Below are positions 34,078 to 42,428 of a stretch of 64,000 bases of DNA, piece by piece. Positions within the stretch are counted from its first letter, which is position 1; every line of letters begins with the position of its first letter. Location of the stretch: NCBI RefSeq assembly GCF_011766325.1, contig NZ_BLLG01000010.1, forward strand, positions 186,001-250,000, written 5' to 3'. The translations under genes were made by a program, and so were the position numbers. This stretch comes from Streptomyces pacificus (GTDB lineage: Bacteria; Actinomycetota; Actinomycetes; Streptomycetales; Streptomycetaceae). The notes below the pieces were generated by a model, which saw nothing but the letters and a program-made list of their open reading frames with translations, made no database searches and had not been told where the DNA came from.

Positions 34078-34644
34078 ATGAGCATCACCGTGACCACCTG
34101 GTCCCTGGAGCAGACGTCCCCGTCCGATCTGCGCCCCGCCGCCGAGCCCGCGGGAGACATACGGATCGTGCGCGCCGAGGTGCCCTCGCCGGAGTTCAGC
34201 CGGTTCCTCTACACCGCCGTGGGCGGGGACATCCGCTGGACCGACCGGCTCGGCCTCACCCACGCGCAGTGGGGGGAGGCGCTGGCCAGGCCGGGCACCG
34301 AGACATGGGTGGCGTACGAGAGGGGCACCCCGGCCGGGTACGTCGAGCTGGAGGCGCAGGACGAGGGCTCCGTCGAGATCGTGTACTTCGGCCTCATCCC
34401 GGCGTTCCGCGGCAGGCGGATCGGCGGCCATCTGCTGTCGTGCGGCACAGCCCGCGCCTGGGACCTCGCGGAGCGCTGGCCGGGACGCACCCCCACGAAG
34501 CGGGTCTGGCTCCACACCTGCTCCAAGGACGGCCCCTACGCCATGGACAACTATCTGCGCCGCGGGTTCACCCTGTTCGACACCAGGGTGGAGGAGGAAC
34601 CGGAGGCCGCAGCTCCCGGCCCCTGGCCCGGCGCACACGGCTGA
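34078..34644 (+). CDS. GNAT-family N-acetyltransferase
   Basis: 188 aa from ATG 34078. The acetyl-CoA site is VEIVYFGLIPAFRGRRIGGH, the R/QxxGxG/A loop of the fold. The following AWDLAERWPGR and VWLHTCSKDGPYAMDNYLRR with GFTLFDT complete the domain. Small-molecule or protein acetyltransferase; the substrate cannot be read. It stands alone between two repeat-containing gaps. Confidence 0.9.
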   Translation: MSITVTTWSLEQTSPSDLRPAAEPAGDIRIVRAEVPSPEFSRFLYTAVGGDIRWTDRLGLTHAQWGEALARPGTETWVAYERGTPAGYVELEAQDEGSVEIVYFGLIPAFRGRRIGGHLLSCGTARAWDLAERWPGRTPTKRVWLHTCSKDGPYAMDNYLRRGFTLFDTRVEEEPEAAAPGPWPGAHG

Positions 34645-35070
34645 CCGGCGGGAGGACTCCCTCCTTCCGGGCCTCGCCAGGGGCTCTCCGGGGCCTCGTC
34701 AGGCCGCCCCGGGATCGCTCCGGACCTCCCCATGGCCGCTTCGGGGGCCCCTTTCCGACCTTGCTCCGCGCGCTCTCCCCGGGGATGCCCCGGGCCCGCC
34801 GCGGCCCAGGGCTCCGGACCAGGGCTCCGGGCCAGGGCTCCGGACCAGGGCTCACGAGCCGCTTCGGTCCTCCCGAACCCTTGGGCCGCCGCCACCGGGC
34901 GGGCCTCGCCCGACGGCGCAGCAGCCCGACGGTCCGACGGCGCAGCAGCCCGGCAGCACTACCCTCCGCACCATGTGACCCACCCCACATCTTCTCGCAA
35001 TACGAGACATTCTCGTCCACATTATGGATGACGGTGGACTGGCTCCGAAGTCCCGTGCCAGGCTTCCGTC
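34645..35070. other. Intergenic region upstream of the sulfur operon
   Basis: No gene is supported. It contains a 4 x 13-bp array at 34806-34857 and a repeated CGACGGCGCAGCAGCCCG element at 34912-34955. The part from 34970 to 35060 is clearly less GC-rich and is the likely promoter of the sulfur operon. Confidence 0.65.
34806..34857. repeat. Tandem array, 4 x 13 bp
   Basis: CCAGGGCTCCGGA repeats at 34806, 34819, 34832 and, degenerate, 34845. Confidence 0.92.
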
Positions 35071-35154
35071 ATGTCTCGAGCTGGAATTGCCTTGGTGAGT
35101 CGGCGGCACGTCGACCTCGGCCGCATGTCCAGCGCCATGTGTCGCGCGAGCTGA
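35071..35154 (+). CDS. Cys-containing leader peptide of the sulfur assimilation operon
   Basis: 27 aa in an 84-nt ORF, too short for most gene callers. It begins MSRAGIALVSRRHVDLGR and ends MSSAMCRAS. The core RRHVDLGR...SAxCR matches the short peptides annotated as putative leader peptides upstream of sulfur genes in streptomycetes. The single Cys codon close to the stop fits translation-dependent attenuation, in which stalling at Cys under cysteine shortage would change expression of the reductase 149 bp downstream. The attenuation mechanism is inferred; I did not identify the alternative hairpins with certainty. Confidence 0.8.
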   Translation: MSRAGIALVSRRHVDLGRMSSAMCRAS

Positions 35155-35303
35155 GTGCCCCCGGGGGCCGTCAGCCCCGGCACCGATCCACCCGCGCTCC
35201 CCGAGATCCCCGACCACCGCGCATCGCGGCGCCCTCCCGTACCCGGGGGCGCCCATGTGCAGGTCAGAGCCGCCCTCCCGCAGTCCCGAAGGACGTAACC
35301 GCC

Positions 35304-37001
35304 ATGGCCGCCACTCCCGGAAAGCCCGCCTCTGCCACGCCCCGCCGCAAGGCCGGACGCCACCGCGGCGAGGGCCAGTGGGCCGTTGGCCACCTCACAC
35401 CCCTGAACGGCAACGAGCAGTTCAAGAAGGACGACGACGGTCTCAACGTGCGGACACGTATTGAGACGATCTACTCCAAGCGCGGATTCGACTCCATCGA
35501 CCCCAGCGACCTGCGCGGCCGGATGCGCTGGTGGGGGCTGTACACCCAGCGCAAGCCCGGGATCGACGGCGGCAAGACCGCGGTCCTGGAGCCGGAGGAG
35601 CTGGACGACGAGTACTTCATGCTGCGGGTCCGCATCGACGGCGGACGGCTGACCACCGGTCAACTGCGGGTGATCGGCGAGATCTCGCAGGAGTTCGCGC
35701 GCGGCACCGCCGACATCACCGACCGGCAGAACGTGCAGTACCACTGGATCCGCATCGAGGACGTGCCCGAGATCTGGAACCGGCTGGAAGCCGTCGGCCT
35801 TTCCACCACCGAGGCGTGCGGCGACACCCCCCGCGTCATCCTCGGCTCCCCGGTGGCCGGTATCGCCGAGGACGAGATTGTCGACGGCACTCCCGCCATC
35901 GAGGAGATCCACCGGCGCATCGTGGGCGAGAAGGCCTTCTCCAACCTCCCCCGCAAGTTCAAGTCGGCGGTCTCCGGTTCACCGCTGCTGGACGTGGCAC
36001 ACGAGATCAACGACGTCGCCTTCGTCGGGGTGAACCACCCGGAGCACGGCCCCGGCTTCGACCTGTGGGTCGGCGGCGGGCTCTCCACCAACCCGAAGAT
36101 CGGTGTCCGGCTCGGCGCCTGGGTGCCGCTGGAGGAGGTCCCGGACGTCTACGAGGGCGTGATCTCGATCTTCCGCGACTACGGCTACCGCCGGCTGCGC
36201 ACCCGCGCCCGGCTGAAGTTCCTGGTCGCCGACTGGGGTGCGGAGAGGTTCCGCCGGGTGCTTGAGGAGGAGTACCTGAGGCGCCCGCTGGTCGACGGCC
36301 CGGCGCCCGAGCAGCCCGTACAGCGGTGGCGCGACCACGTCGGGGTGCACCGGCAGAAGGACGGCCGCTACTACGTCGGCTTCGCGCCGCGCGTCGGCCG
36401 CGTCGACGGCGCCACCCTCACCAAGATCGCCGAGGTGGCGGAGGCGCACGGCTCGGGGCGGGTCACCACCACCGCCGAGCAGAAGATGATCGTCCTCGAT
36501 GTCGAGGAGTCGCAGGTCGAGTCGCTGGTGTCGGCACTCGAGTCGCTGGACCTGCGGGTCGGCCCGTCGCCCTTCCGGCGCGGCACGATGGCCTGCACCG
36601 GCATCGAGTTCTGCAAGCTGGCCATCGTCGAGACCAAGGCCCGGGGCGCCTCGCTGATCGACGAACTGGAGCGCCGCCTGCCCGGGTTCGACGAGCCGAT
36701 CACCATCAACATCAACGGGTGCCCCAACGCCTGCGCCCGCATCCAGGTGGCGGACATCGGTCTCAAGGGCCAGCTGGTGCTGGACGAGAGCGGCGAGCAG
36801 GTGGAGGGCTTCCAGGTGCACCTGGGCGGTGCCCTGGGACTGGAGGCCGGCTTCGGCCGCAAGGTCCGCGGGCTGAAGGTCACCTCCGCCGAGCTGCCCG
36901 ACTACGTCGAGCGCGTCCTCAGGCGCTTCCAGGCGGAGCGCGAGGACGGCGAGCGCTTCGCCGCCTGGGCTGCGCGGGCAGACGAGGAGGCCCTGTCGTG
37001 A
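35304..37001 (+). CDS. Ferredoxin-dependent sulfite (nitrite/sulfite) reductase
   Basis: 565 aa. It reduces sulfite to sulfide with six electrons at a coupled sirohaem and 4Fe-4S centre. The cluster cysteines lie in CTGIEFC (about C431 and C437) and CPNAC (about C473 and C477). Two ferrodoxin-like half domains are seen, near residues 90-150 and 335-400. Siroheme-contacting RRGTMACTG precedes. In the cys operon the sulfite substrate is far more likely than nitrite. ATG 35304 follows AAGGACG. The upstream leader peptide probably controls it, and the operon's last gene makes its sirohaem. Confidence 0.95.
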   Translation: MAATPGKPASATPRRKAGRHRGEGQWAVGHLTPLNGNEQFKKDDDGLNVRTRIETIYSKRGFDSIDPSDLRGRMRWWGLYTQRKPGIDGGKTAVLEPEELDDEYFMLRVRIDGGRLTTGQLRVIGEISQEFARGTADITDRQNVQYHWIRIEDVPEIWNRLEAVGLSTTEACGDTPRVILGSPVAGIAEDEIVDGTPAIEEIHRRIVGEKAFSNLPRKFKSAVSGSPLLDVAHEINDVAFVGVNHPEHGPGFDLWVGGGLSTNPKIGVRLGAWVPLEEVPDVYEGVISIFRDYGYRRLRTRARLKFLVADWGAERFRRVLEEEYLRRPLVDGPAPEQPVQRWRDHVGVHRQKDGRYYVGFAPRVGRVDGATLTKIAEVAEAHGSGRVTTTAEQKMIVLDVEESQVESLVSALESLDLRVGPSPFRRGTMACTGIEFCKLAIVETKARGASLIDELERRLPGFDEPITININGCPNACARIQVADIGLKGQLVLDESGEQVEGFQVHLGGALGLEAGFGRKVRGLKVTSAELPDYVERVLRRFQAEREDGERFAAWAARADEEALS

Positions 37002-37090
37002 GCGGCGCGCAGGCGGCCCCCGGGCCGCACCCCGCGACCGGCCCGGCACCCCTGCGCCGCGCGGGCGGAGAAGCGGAGGGGGAACGATGA
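36998..37090 (+). CDS. Possible 30-aa coupled ORF between sulfite reductase and zinc ribbon
   Basis: GTG 36998 overlaps the reductase stop by 4 bp (GTGA), and the frame ends at a TGA that overlaps the next ATG (ATGA at 37087-37090). It begins VSGAQAAPGPHPATG and is Ala/Pro-rich with no motif. It may only serve to carry ribosomes to the next gene. Confidence 0.3.
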   Translation: MSGAQAAPGPHPATGPAPLRRAGGEAEGER

Positions 37091-37266
37091 GCGAGCGGGC
37101 CGCCCCCTTCTACTGCCCCTACTGCGGCGACGAGGATCTGCGTCCGAGTGAGCAGGGCCACGGCGCCTGGGAGTGCGCGTCCTGCAACCGGGCCTTCCGG
37201 CTGAAGTTCCTCGGGCTCCTCGCCCGCGGTGTCCGGCACAACGACGGCGGAGGGGAAGCGATATGA
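37087..37266 (+). CDS. Small zinc-ribbon protein in the sulfate assimilation operon
   Basis: 59 aa from ATG 37087, after GGAGGGGGAACG. MSERAAPFYCPYCGDEDLRP and WECASCNRAFRLKF give two CxxC pairs, a classic zinc ribbon. It ends RGVRHNDGGGEAI. The stop overlaps the cysH start by 4 bp (ATGA), so it is tightly embedded in the operon. A small protein occupies the same position in S. coelicolor as I recall. Function unknown; a metal- or Fe-S-related helper for the reductases is a guess. Confidence 0.88.
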   Translation: MSERAAPFYCPYCGDEDLRPSEQGHGAWECASCNRAFRLKFLGLLARGVRHNDGGGEAI

Positions 37267-37973
37267 CGGCGGTGAGGTCACCGCGGACCGGGGACGAGCT
37301 GAAGCCGCTGGCCGAGCGGGCCGGACGGGACCTCGAGGAGGCGTCCGCCCTCTCCATCCTGACCTGGGCGGCAAAGACCTTCGGCGCCCGCTTCTGCGTC
37401 ACCTCGTCGATGGAGGACGCCGTGGTCGCCCATCTGGCCTCCCGGGCCTTCCCGGGGGTCGACGTGGTCTTCCTGGACACCGGCTACCACTTCCCCGAGA
37501 CCCTCGGCACCCGGGACGCGGTCGCGGCCGTGATGGACGTCAACCTCCTCACGCTCACCCCGCGCCGGTCGGTGGAGGAGCAGGACGCCGAGTACGGCCC
37601 GCGCCTGCACGACCGCGACCCCGACCTGTGCTGCGCGCTCCGCAAGGTCAGACCGCTCGAGGAAGGGCTCACCGGCTACGACGCGTGGGCGACCGGTCTG
37701 CGCCGCGACGAGTCCCCGACACGGGCGGACACCCCGGTCGTCGGCTGGGACGAGAAGCGGCGGAAGGTCAAGGTCTCGCCGATCGCGCGCTGGACGCAGG
37801 CCGATGTGGACGCCTATGTCGCCGAGCACGGCGTCCTCACCAACCCGCTGCTGATGGACGGGTACGCGTCGGTGGGCTGCGCTCCCTGCACCAGGCGGGT
37901 GCAGGACGGCGAGGGCACCCGGGCAGGCCGCTGGGCGGGCCGGGCCAAGACCGAGTGCGGACTGCACGGCTGA
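37263..37973 (+). CDS. cysH: Adenosine phosphosulfate (APS) reductase
   Basis: 236 aa. It reduces adenylyl sulfate to sulfite with thioredoxin. The 4Fe-4S motif of the APS-specific type is present: CC at 123-124 (DLCCALRK) and CAPC at 206-209. This pattern is missing from PAPS reductases. The nucleotide loop is VTSSMEDAVVAHL, and the catalytic C-terminal ECGLHG is intact. ATG 37263 overlaps the zinc-ribbon stop. With CysD and CysN making APS and CysC making PAPS, the operon can feed both reduction and sulfation. Confidence 0.96.
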   Translation: MTAVRSPRTGDELKPLAERAGRDLEEASALSILTWAAKTFGARFCVTSSMEDAVVAHLASRAFPGVDVVFLDTGYHFPETLGTRDAVAAVMDVNLLTLTPRRSVEEQDAEYGPRLHDRDPDLCCALRKVRPLEEGLTGYDAWATGLRRDESPTRADTPVVGWDEKRRKVKVSPIARWTQADVDAYVAEHGVLTNPLLMDGYASVGCAPCTRRVQDGEGTRAGRWAGRAKTECGLHG

Positions 37974-38227
37974 TGACGACACCCGCCGACCACGCGGCAG
38001 CCCGGACCGCACCCGCCGGGGCGGCCCGCCCCGCGGGAACCGCCGGACCGGGCAGACCCGACCCGGGCAGACCCGACCCGGCGGCCCGGCCCGCCGAGGG
38101 GGCAACCCGCCGGCCCGCGGCCCGACCCGGCGCGGCAACCGGACCCGCCCACAAGACGAGCGGACCCGTCCGGGCGGCCCGCCCGGCCGGACGCAGCGAA
38201 CCGACCCCCACCCGACGGGAGAAGCAC

Positions 38228-38761
38228 GTGACTGGGGCCACCATCTGGCTCACGGGGCTGCCGAGCGCGGGCAAGACCACCATCGCGTACGAGCTGGCCG
38301 GCCGGCTGCGCGGCGAGGGCCACCGTGTGGAGGTGCTCGACGGGGACGAGATCCGCGAGTTCCTGTCCGCGGGCCTCGGCTTCAGCCGCGAGGACCGGCA
38401 CACCAACGTCCGGCGGATCGGCTTCGTCGCCGAACTGCTGGCGTCCAACGGCGTGAAGGTGGTCGTGCCGGTGATCGCGCCGTACGCCGACAGCCGCGAG
38501 GCGGTCCGCGAGCGGCACGGCGCCGAGGGCACCCCGTATCTGGAGGTGCATATCGCCACTCCGGTCGAGGTGTGCGCCGAACGCGACGTCAAGGGCCTGT
38601 ACGCCAGACAGGCGGCCGGCGAGATCAGCGGGCTGACCGGAGTGGACGACCCGTACGAGGAGCCGAAGGCCCCCGATCTGCGGATCGAGTCGCACACCCA
38701 GACCGTGCAGGAGTCGGCCCAGGCGCTGTATGCGCTGCTCACCGGAAGGGGACTGGCATGA
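38228..38761 (+). CDS. cysC: Adenylyl-sulfate (APS) kinase
   Basis: 177 aa from GTG 38228 after GGGAGAAG, the normal length for CysC. It phosphorylates APS to PAPS. Walker A reads WLTGLPSAGKTTIAYELAG; the APS-binding part has EVLDGDEIREFLSAGLGFSR and EDRHTNVRRIGFVAELL, and VCAERDVKGLYARQAAGEIS is the lid region. The frame is open back to ATG 37973, which overlaps the cysH stop; that start would add 85 Ala/Pro/Arg-rich residues containing DPGRPDP repeats. I prefer the short form because of the ribosome binding site and length. The stop overlaps cysD (ATGA). Confidence 0.93.
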   Translation: MTGATIWLTGLPSAGKTTIAYELAGRLRGEGHRVEVLDGDEIREFLSAGLGFSREDRHTNVRRIGFVAELLASNGVKVVVPVIAPYADSREAVRERHGAEGTPYLEVHIATPVEVCAERDVKGLYARQAAGEISGLTGVDDPYEEPKAPDLRIESHTQTVQESAQALYALLTGRGLA

Positions 38762-39696
38762 CGACCGGCATCGGCACCGCGGCGGGGAGCACCGACAGCC
38801 CGTACGCGCTGACGCACCTCGACGCTCTGGAGTCCGAGGCGGTGCACATCTTCCGCGAGGTGGCGGGCGAGTTCGAGCGGCCGGTGGTGCTCTTCTCCGG
38901 CGGCAAGGACTCCATCGTCATGCTGCATCTGGCGCTGAAGGCGTTCGCCCCGGCTGCGGTGCCGTTCTCCCTGCTGCATGTGGACACGGGCCACAACTTC
39001 CCCGAGGTCATCGAGTACCGCGACCGTGTGGTGGCACGCCACGGCCTGCGGCTCCATGTGGCCTCCGTACAGGACTACATCGACCGCGGAGTGCTCCGCG
39101 AACGCCCCGACGGCACCCGCAACCCGCTGCAGACCGTGCCGCTGACGGAGGCCATCCAGCGGCACCGCTTCGACGCCGTGTTCGGCGGCGGGCGCCGCGA
39201 CGAGGAGAAGGCCCGGGCCAAGGAACGGGTGTTCTCGCTGCGCGACGAGTTCTCCCAGTGGGATCCGCGCCGCCAGCGCCCCGAACTGTGGCAGCTCTAC
39301 AACGGCCGCCACGCGCCCGGGGAGCACGTCCGGGTGTTCCCCCTGTCCAACTGGACCGAACTGGACGTCTGGCAGTACATCCAGCGCGAGCGGATCGAGC
39401 TGCCGGAGATCTACTTCGCCCACCAGCGGGAGGTCTTCGCCCGCGACGGCATGTGGCTGACCGCCGGGGACTGGGGCGGTCCGCAGCGGGGCGAGCAGGT
39501 GGAGAAGCGGCTGATCCGCTACCGCACCGTCGGGGACATGTCCTGCACGGGCGCCGTCGACTCCGACGCGACCACGCTCGACGCCGTGATCGCCGAGATC
39601 GCCGCCTCCCGGCTCACCGAGCGGGGGGCGACCCGCGCCGACGACAAGCTGTCCGAAGCCGCGATGGAAGACCGCAAGCGCGAAGGGTACTTCTAG
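38758..39696 (+). CDS. cysD: Sulfate adenylyltransferase small subunit
   Basis: 312 aa. With CysN it forms APS from sulfate and ATP. The PP-loop is VVLFSGGKDSIVMLHLALKA; VDTGHNFPEVIEYRD and the WTELDVWQYIQRE region are typical. The C-terminus has GDMSCTGAVDSDATTLDAVI and ends EDRKREGYF as in the family. ATG 38758 overlaps the cysC stop by 4 bp, and cysN starts 2 nt after its stop. Confidence 0.97.
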   Translation: MTTGIGTAAGSTDSPYALTHLDALESEAVHIFREVAGEFERPVVLFSGGKDSIVMLHLALKAFAPAAVPFSLLHVDTGHNFPEVIEYRDRVVARHGLRLHVASVQDYIDRGVLRERPDGTRNPLQTVPLTEAIQRHRFDAVFGGGRRDEEKARAKERVFSLRDEFSQWDPRRQRPELWQLYNGRHAPGEHVRVFPLSNWTELDVWQYIQRERIELPEIYFAHQREVFARDGMWLTAGDWGGPQRGEQVEKRLIRYRTVGDMSCTGAVDSDATTLDAVIAEIAASRLTERGATRADDKLSEAAMEDRKREGYF

Positions 39697-39698
39697 GG

Positions 39699-41051
39699 AT
39701 GACCGGTTCCACCGAGCAGCAGGCCGAGCAGCCGAACGAGCAGCTGTCGGCCACCACCCTGCTGCGTTTCGCCACCGCAGGTTCGGTCGACGACGGCAAG
39801 TCCACCCTGGTGGGCCGGCTGCTGCACGACTCCAAGTCGGTGCTCGCCGACCAGCTGGAGGCGGTCGAGCACGCCTCCCGCTCCCGCGGCCAGGCGGCGC
39901 CCGACCTGGCGCTGCTCACCGACGGCCTGCGGGCCGAGCGCGAGCAGGGCATCACCATCGACGTGGCGTACCGCTACTTCGCCACGCCCCGGCGGCGGTT
40001 CATCCTCGCCGACACCCCCGGGCATGTGCAGTACACCCGGAACATGGTCACCGGCGCCTCGACGGCCGAGCTGACGGTGGTCCTGGTCGACGCCCGCAAC
40101 GGCGTGGTCGAGCAGACCCGCCGGCACGCGGCGATCGCCGCGCTGCTGCGCGTCCCGCACGTCGTCCTCGCCGTGAACAAGATGGACCTGGTGGGCTACC
40201 GGGAGGCGGTCTTCGCCGCCATCGCCGAGGAGTTCACGGCCTACGCGAGCGAGCTGGGCGTCCCGGAGATCACCGCGATCCCGATCTCGGCGCTCGCCGG
40301 CGACAACGTCGTGGACGCCTCCGCGCACATGGACTGGTACGGCGGCCCCACGGTGCTGGAGCACCTGGAGACCGTGCCGGTCAGCCATGACCTGGCGACC
40401 TGCCACGCGCGCCTCCCGGTGCAGTACGTGATCCGCCCGCAGACCGCCGACCACCCGGACTACCGCGGATACGCGGGCCAGATCGCGGCCGGAACGTTCC
40501 GCGTCGGCGAGGAGGTCACCGTCCTGCCGTCGGGCCGGACGTCGCGGATCGCGGGCATCGACCTGCTCGGCGAGCCGGTGGACGTGGCCTGGACCCCGCA
40601 GTCGGTGACGCTGCTGCTGGAGGACGACATCGACGTCTCCCGCGGCGACCTCCTCGTGCCGAGCACGGACGCGCCCGCCACGACGCAGGACGTCGAGGCC
40701 ACGGTCTGCCATGTCGCCGACACCCCCCTCGCGGTGGGCGCGCGGGTGCTGCTGAAGCACACGACCCGCACGGTGAAGGCGATCGTCAGGGAGATCCCGT
40801 CTCGGCTGACGCTCGACGACCTGTCCCCGCACCCGTCCCCCGGGCAGCTGGTGGCCAACGACATCGGCCGGGTCAGGATCCGCACCGCCGAGCCGCTGGC
40901 GCTCGACTCCTACGCGGACTCCCGCCGCACCGGGTCCTTCCTGCTGATCGACCCGGCGGACGGCACGACCCTGGCGGCCGGCATGGCGGGCGGGTCCTTC
41001 GCCGCCGCCGGGGCCGCGCCCGCCCGGGACGGCGAGGGGTGGGACTTCTGA
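39699..41051 (+). CDS. cysN: Sulfate adenylyltransferase large (GTPase) subunit
   Basis: 450 aa, an EF-Tu-like GTPase that drives APS synthesis by CysD. G1 is GSVDDGKSTLVGRLL, the switch I area ERE-QGITIDVAYRYF, G3 DTPGHVQYTRN and G4 NKMDLVG. Domains II and III follow. There is no C-terminal APS kinase domain, in agreement with the separate cysC. The stop overlaps by 1 nt with the ATG of a 33-codon ORF. Confidence 0.96.
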   Translation: MTGSTEQQAEQPNEQLSATTLLRFATAGSVDDGKSTLVGRLLHDSKSVLADQLEAVEHASRSRGQAAPDLALLTDGLRAEREQGITIDVAYRYFATPRRRFILADTPGHVQYTRNMVTGASTAELTVVLVDARNGVVEQTRRHAAIAALLRVPHVVLAVNKMDLVGYREAVFAAIAEEFTAYASELGVPEITAIPISALAGDNVVDASAHMDWYGGPTVLEHLETVPVSHDLATCHARLPVQYVIRPQTADHPDYRGYAGQIAAGTFRVGEEVTVLPSGRTSRIAGIDLLGEPVDVAWTPQSVTLLLEDDIDVSRGDLLVPSTDAPATTQDVEATVCHVADTPLAVGARVLLKHTTRTVKAIVREIPSRLTLDDLSPHPSPGQLVANDIGRVRIRTAEPLALDSYADSRRTGSFLLIDPADGTTLAAGMAGGSFAAAGAAPARDGEGWDF

Positions 41052-41152
41052 TGGCTGCCGACGCGTACGCGACCTTCGCCAAGGAGGGCGGCCGGGTGGG
41101 CAGCGGTGTGCTCGGCGCGGGATCGGGGGGTGTCACGCGATGTGCCCGATGA
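41051..41152 (+). CDS. Possible 33-aa ORF coupled to cysN
   Basis: TGATG coupling places ATG 41051 on the last base of the cysN stop. The peptide begins MAADAYATFAKEGG and ends GGVTRCAR, with one Cys three residues before the stop. No ribosome binding site of its own is clear. It could be a chance frame or a leader for the following transporter genes. Confidence 0.25.
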   Translation: MAADAYATFAKEGGRVGSGVLGAGSGGVTRCAR

Positions 41153-41276
41153 CCGGCGCGGCCCCCCGGCCGCCCGGCAGACGAAGACACCGACCCGCCG
41201 AACCCCCGGCCGCGTCCCCCACCATCCGGCACCGCCGAAGGACGTGAGAACCGGGCCCCCGAGAGGAACGCCTCCC

Positions 41277-42386
41277 GTGCCTGCATCCCGTACGAGCCTG
41301 CGCCGCGGACTCGCCGCTGCCGCCGCCCTCCCCCTGCTGGCCCTGGCCGCCACCGCCTGCGGCTACGGCTCCCAGGCCAGGGAGGACAGGACGGCCGGGG
41401 TGGCAGCGGTGGGCAGGAAGCTCTCCGCCGGCACCGTCCGCATCGGCTACCTGCCGAACCTGACCCATGCCACCGCGCTCGTCGGCATCCGGGAAGGTCT
41501 GATCCAGAAGGAACTCGGCGGCACCGCGATCAAGCCGCAGACCTTCAACGCCGGTCCGTCCGCGATCGAGGCACTCAACGGCGGTTCGCTGGACATCGGT
41601 TTCATCGGCCCGTCGCCCGCGGTGAACGCGTACGTGAAGTCGCATGGCCGGAATCTGCGGATCGTCTCCGGTTCGGCCTCCGGCGGCGTGAAGTTCGTCG
41701 TCAACCCGGACCGGATCACCTCCCAGGACGACGTCAGGGGCAAGCGGATCGCCACCCCCCAGAAGGGGAACACCCAGGACGTCGCCCTCCTCGACTGGAT
41801 CGCAGGGAAGGGCTGGAAGGTCGACGCGGAGAGCGGCAAGGGCGACGTCTCGGTGGTCCGCACGGACTCCGGGGTCACCCCCGCCGCCTACAAGTCCGGC
41901 TCCATCGACGGCGCCTGGGTGCCGGAGCCGACCGCGTCCACGCTGGTCGCCGAGGGCGCGAAGGTCCTCCTGGAGGAGGCCGCGCTCTGGCCCGGCGGGA
42001 AGTTCGCGATCACCAACGTGGTCGTGTCGGGGACGTTCCTGAAGGAGCATCCGGACGTCGTCGAGGCGGTGCTCCGCGGCACCGTGCGGACGAACGCCTG
42101 GATCACCGCCCATCCGGAGCAGGCCAAGGCCGCGGCCAACGCGGCGCTGAAGGCGGAGACCGGCAGGGAACTCCCCCCGGAGGTCGTCGACCGGGCCTGG
42201 CCGGGCATCCGGGTCACGGACGATCCGCTGGCCGCCACGCTCAGGACGCAGTCCGAGTGGGCGGCGCGGGCCGGGCTCGTCGACGAGCCGGACCTGGCCG
42301 GGATCTACGACCTGAGGCCGCTGAACAAGGTGCTGAGAGCCGAGGGCAGGCCCGAGGTCTCCGACGCCGGCCTCGGCACCCCCTGA
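41277..42386 (+). CDS. ssuA: Aliphatic sulfonate-type ABC transporter substrate-binding lipoprotein
   Basis: 369 aa from GTG 41277 after AGAGGAAC. The N-terminus MPASRTSLRRGLAAAAALPL continues to a lipobox ATAC, so it is an exported, lipid-anchored binding protein. The mature part has the SsuA/TauA pattern: GYLPNLTHATALVGIREGLI, NAGPSAIEALNGGSLDIGFI and GPSPAVNAYV. The following genes encode its ATPase and permease. Sulfonate or sulfate-ester uptake is inferred from the family and the cys operon; nitrate and thiamine-precursor binders share the fold. Confidence 0.9.
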   Translation: MPASRTSLRRGLAAAAALPLLALAATACGYGSQAREDRTAGVAAVGRKLSAGTVRIGYLPNLTHATALVGIREGLIQKELGGTAIKPQTFNAGPSAIEALNGGSLDIGFIGPSPAVNAYVKSHGRNLRIVSGSASGGVKFVVNPDRITSQDDVRGKRIATPQKGNTQDVALLDWIAGKGWKVDAESGKGDVSVVRTDSGVTPAAYKSGSIDGAWVPEPTASTLVAEGAKVLLEEAALWPGGKFAITNVVVSGTFLKEHPDVVEAVLRGTVRTNAWITAHPEQAKAAANAALKAETGRELPPEVVDRAWPGIRVTDDPLAATLRTQSEWAARAGLVDEPDLAGIYDLRPLNKVLRAEGRPEVSDAGLGTP

Positions 42387-42428
42387 CACCCGCAGTCCGT
42401 CCGGTAACACTCCCAGGAGGTGACGACC

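Noticed and set aside
31615..34638. 1007-codon open frame on the minus strand
   Set aside because: It is antisense to the AidB-like, GAF and GNAT genes, which have clear domains. High GC opens opposite frames; the translation has no family character.
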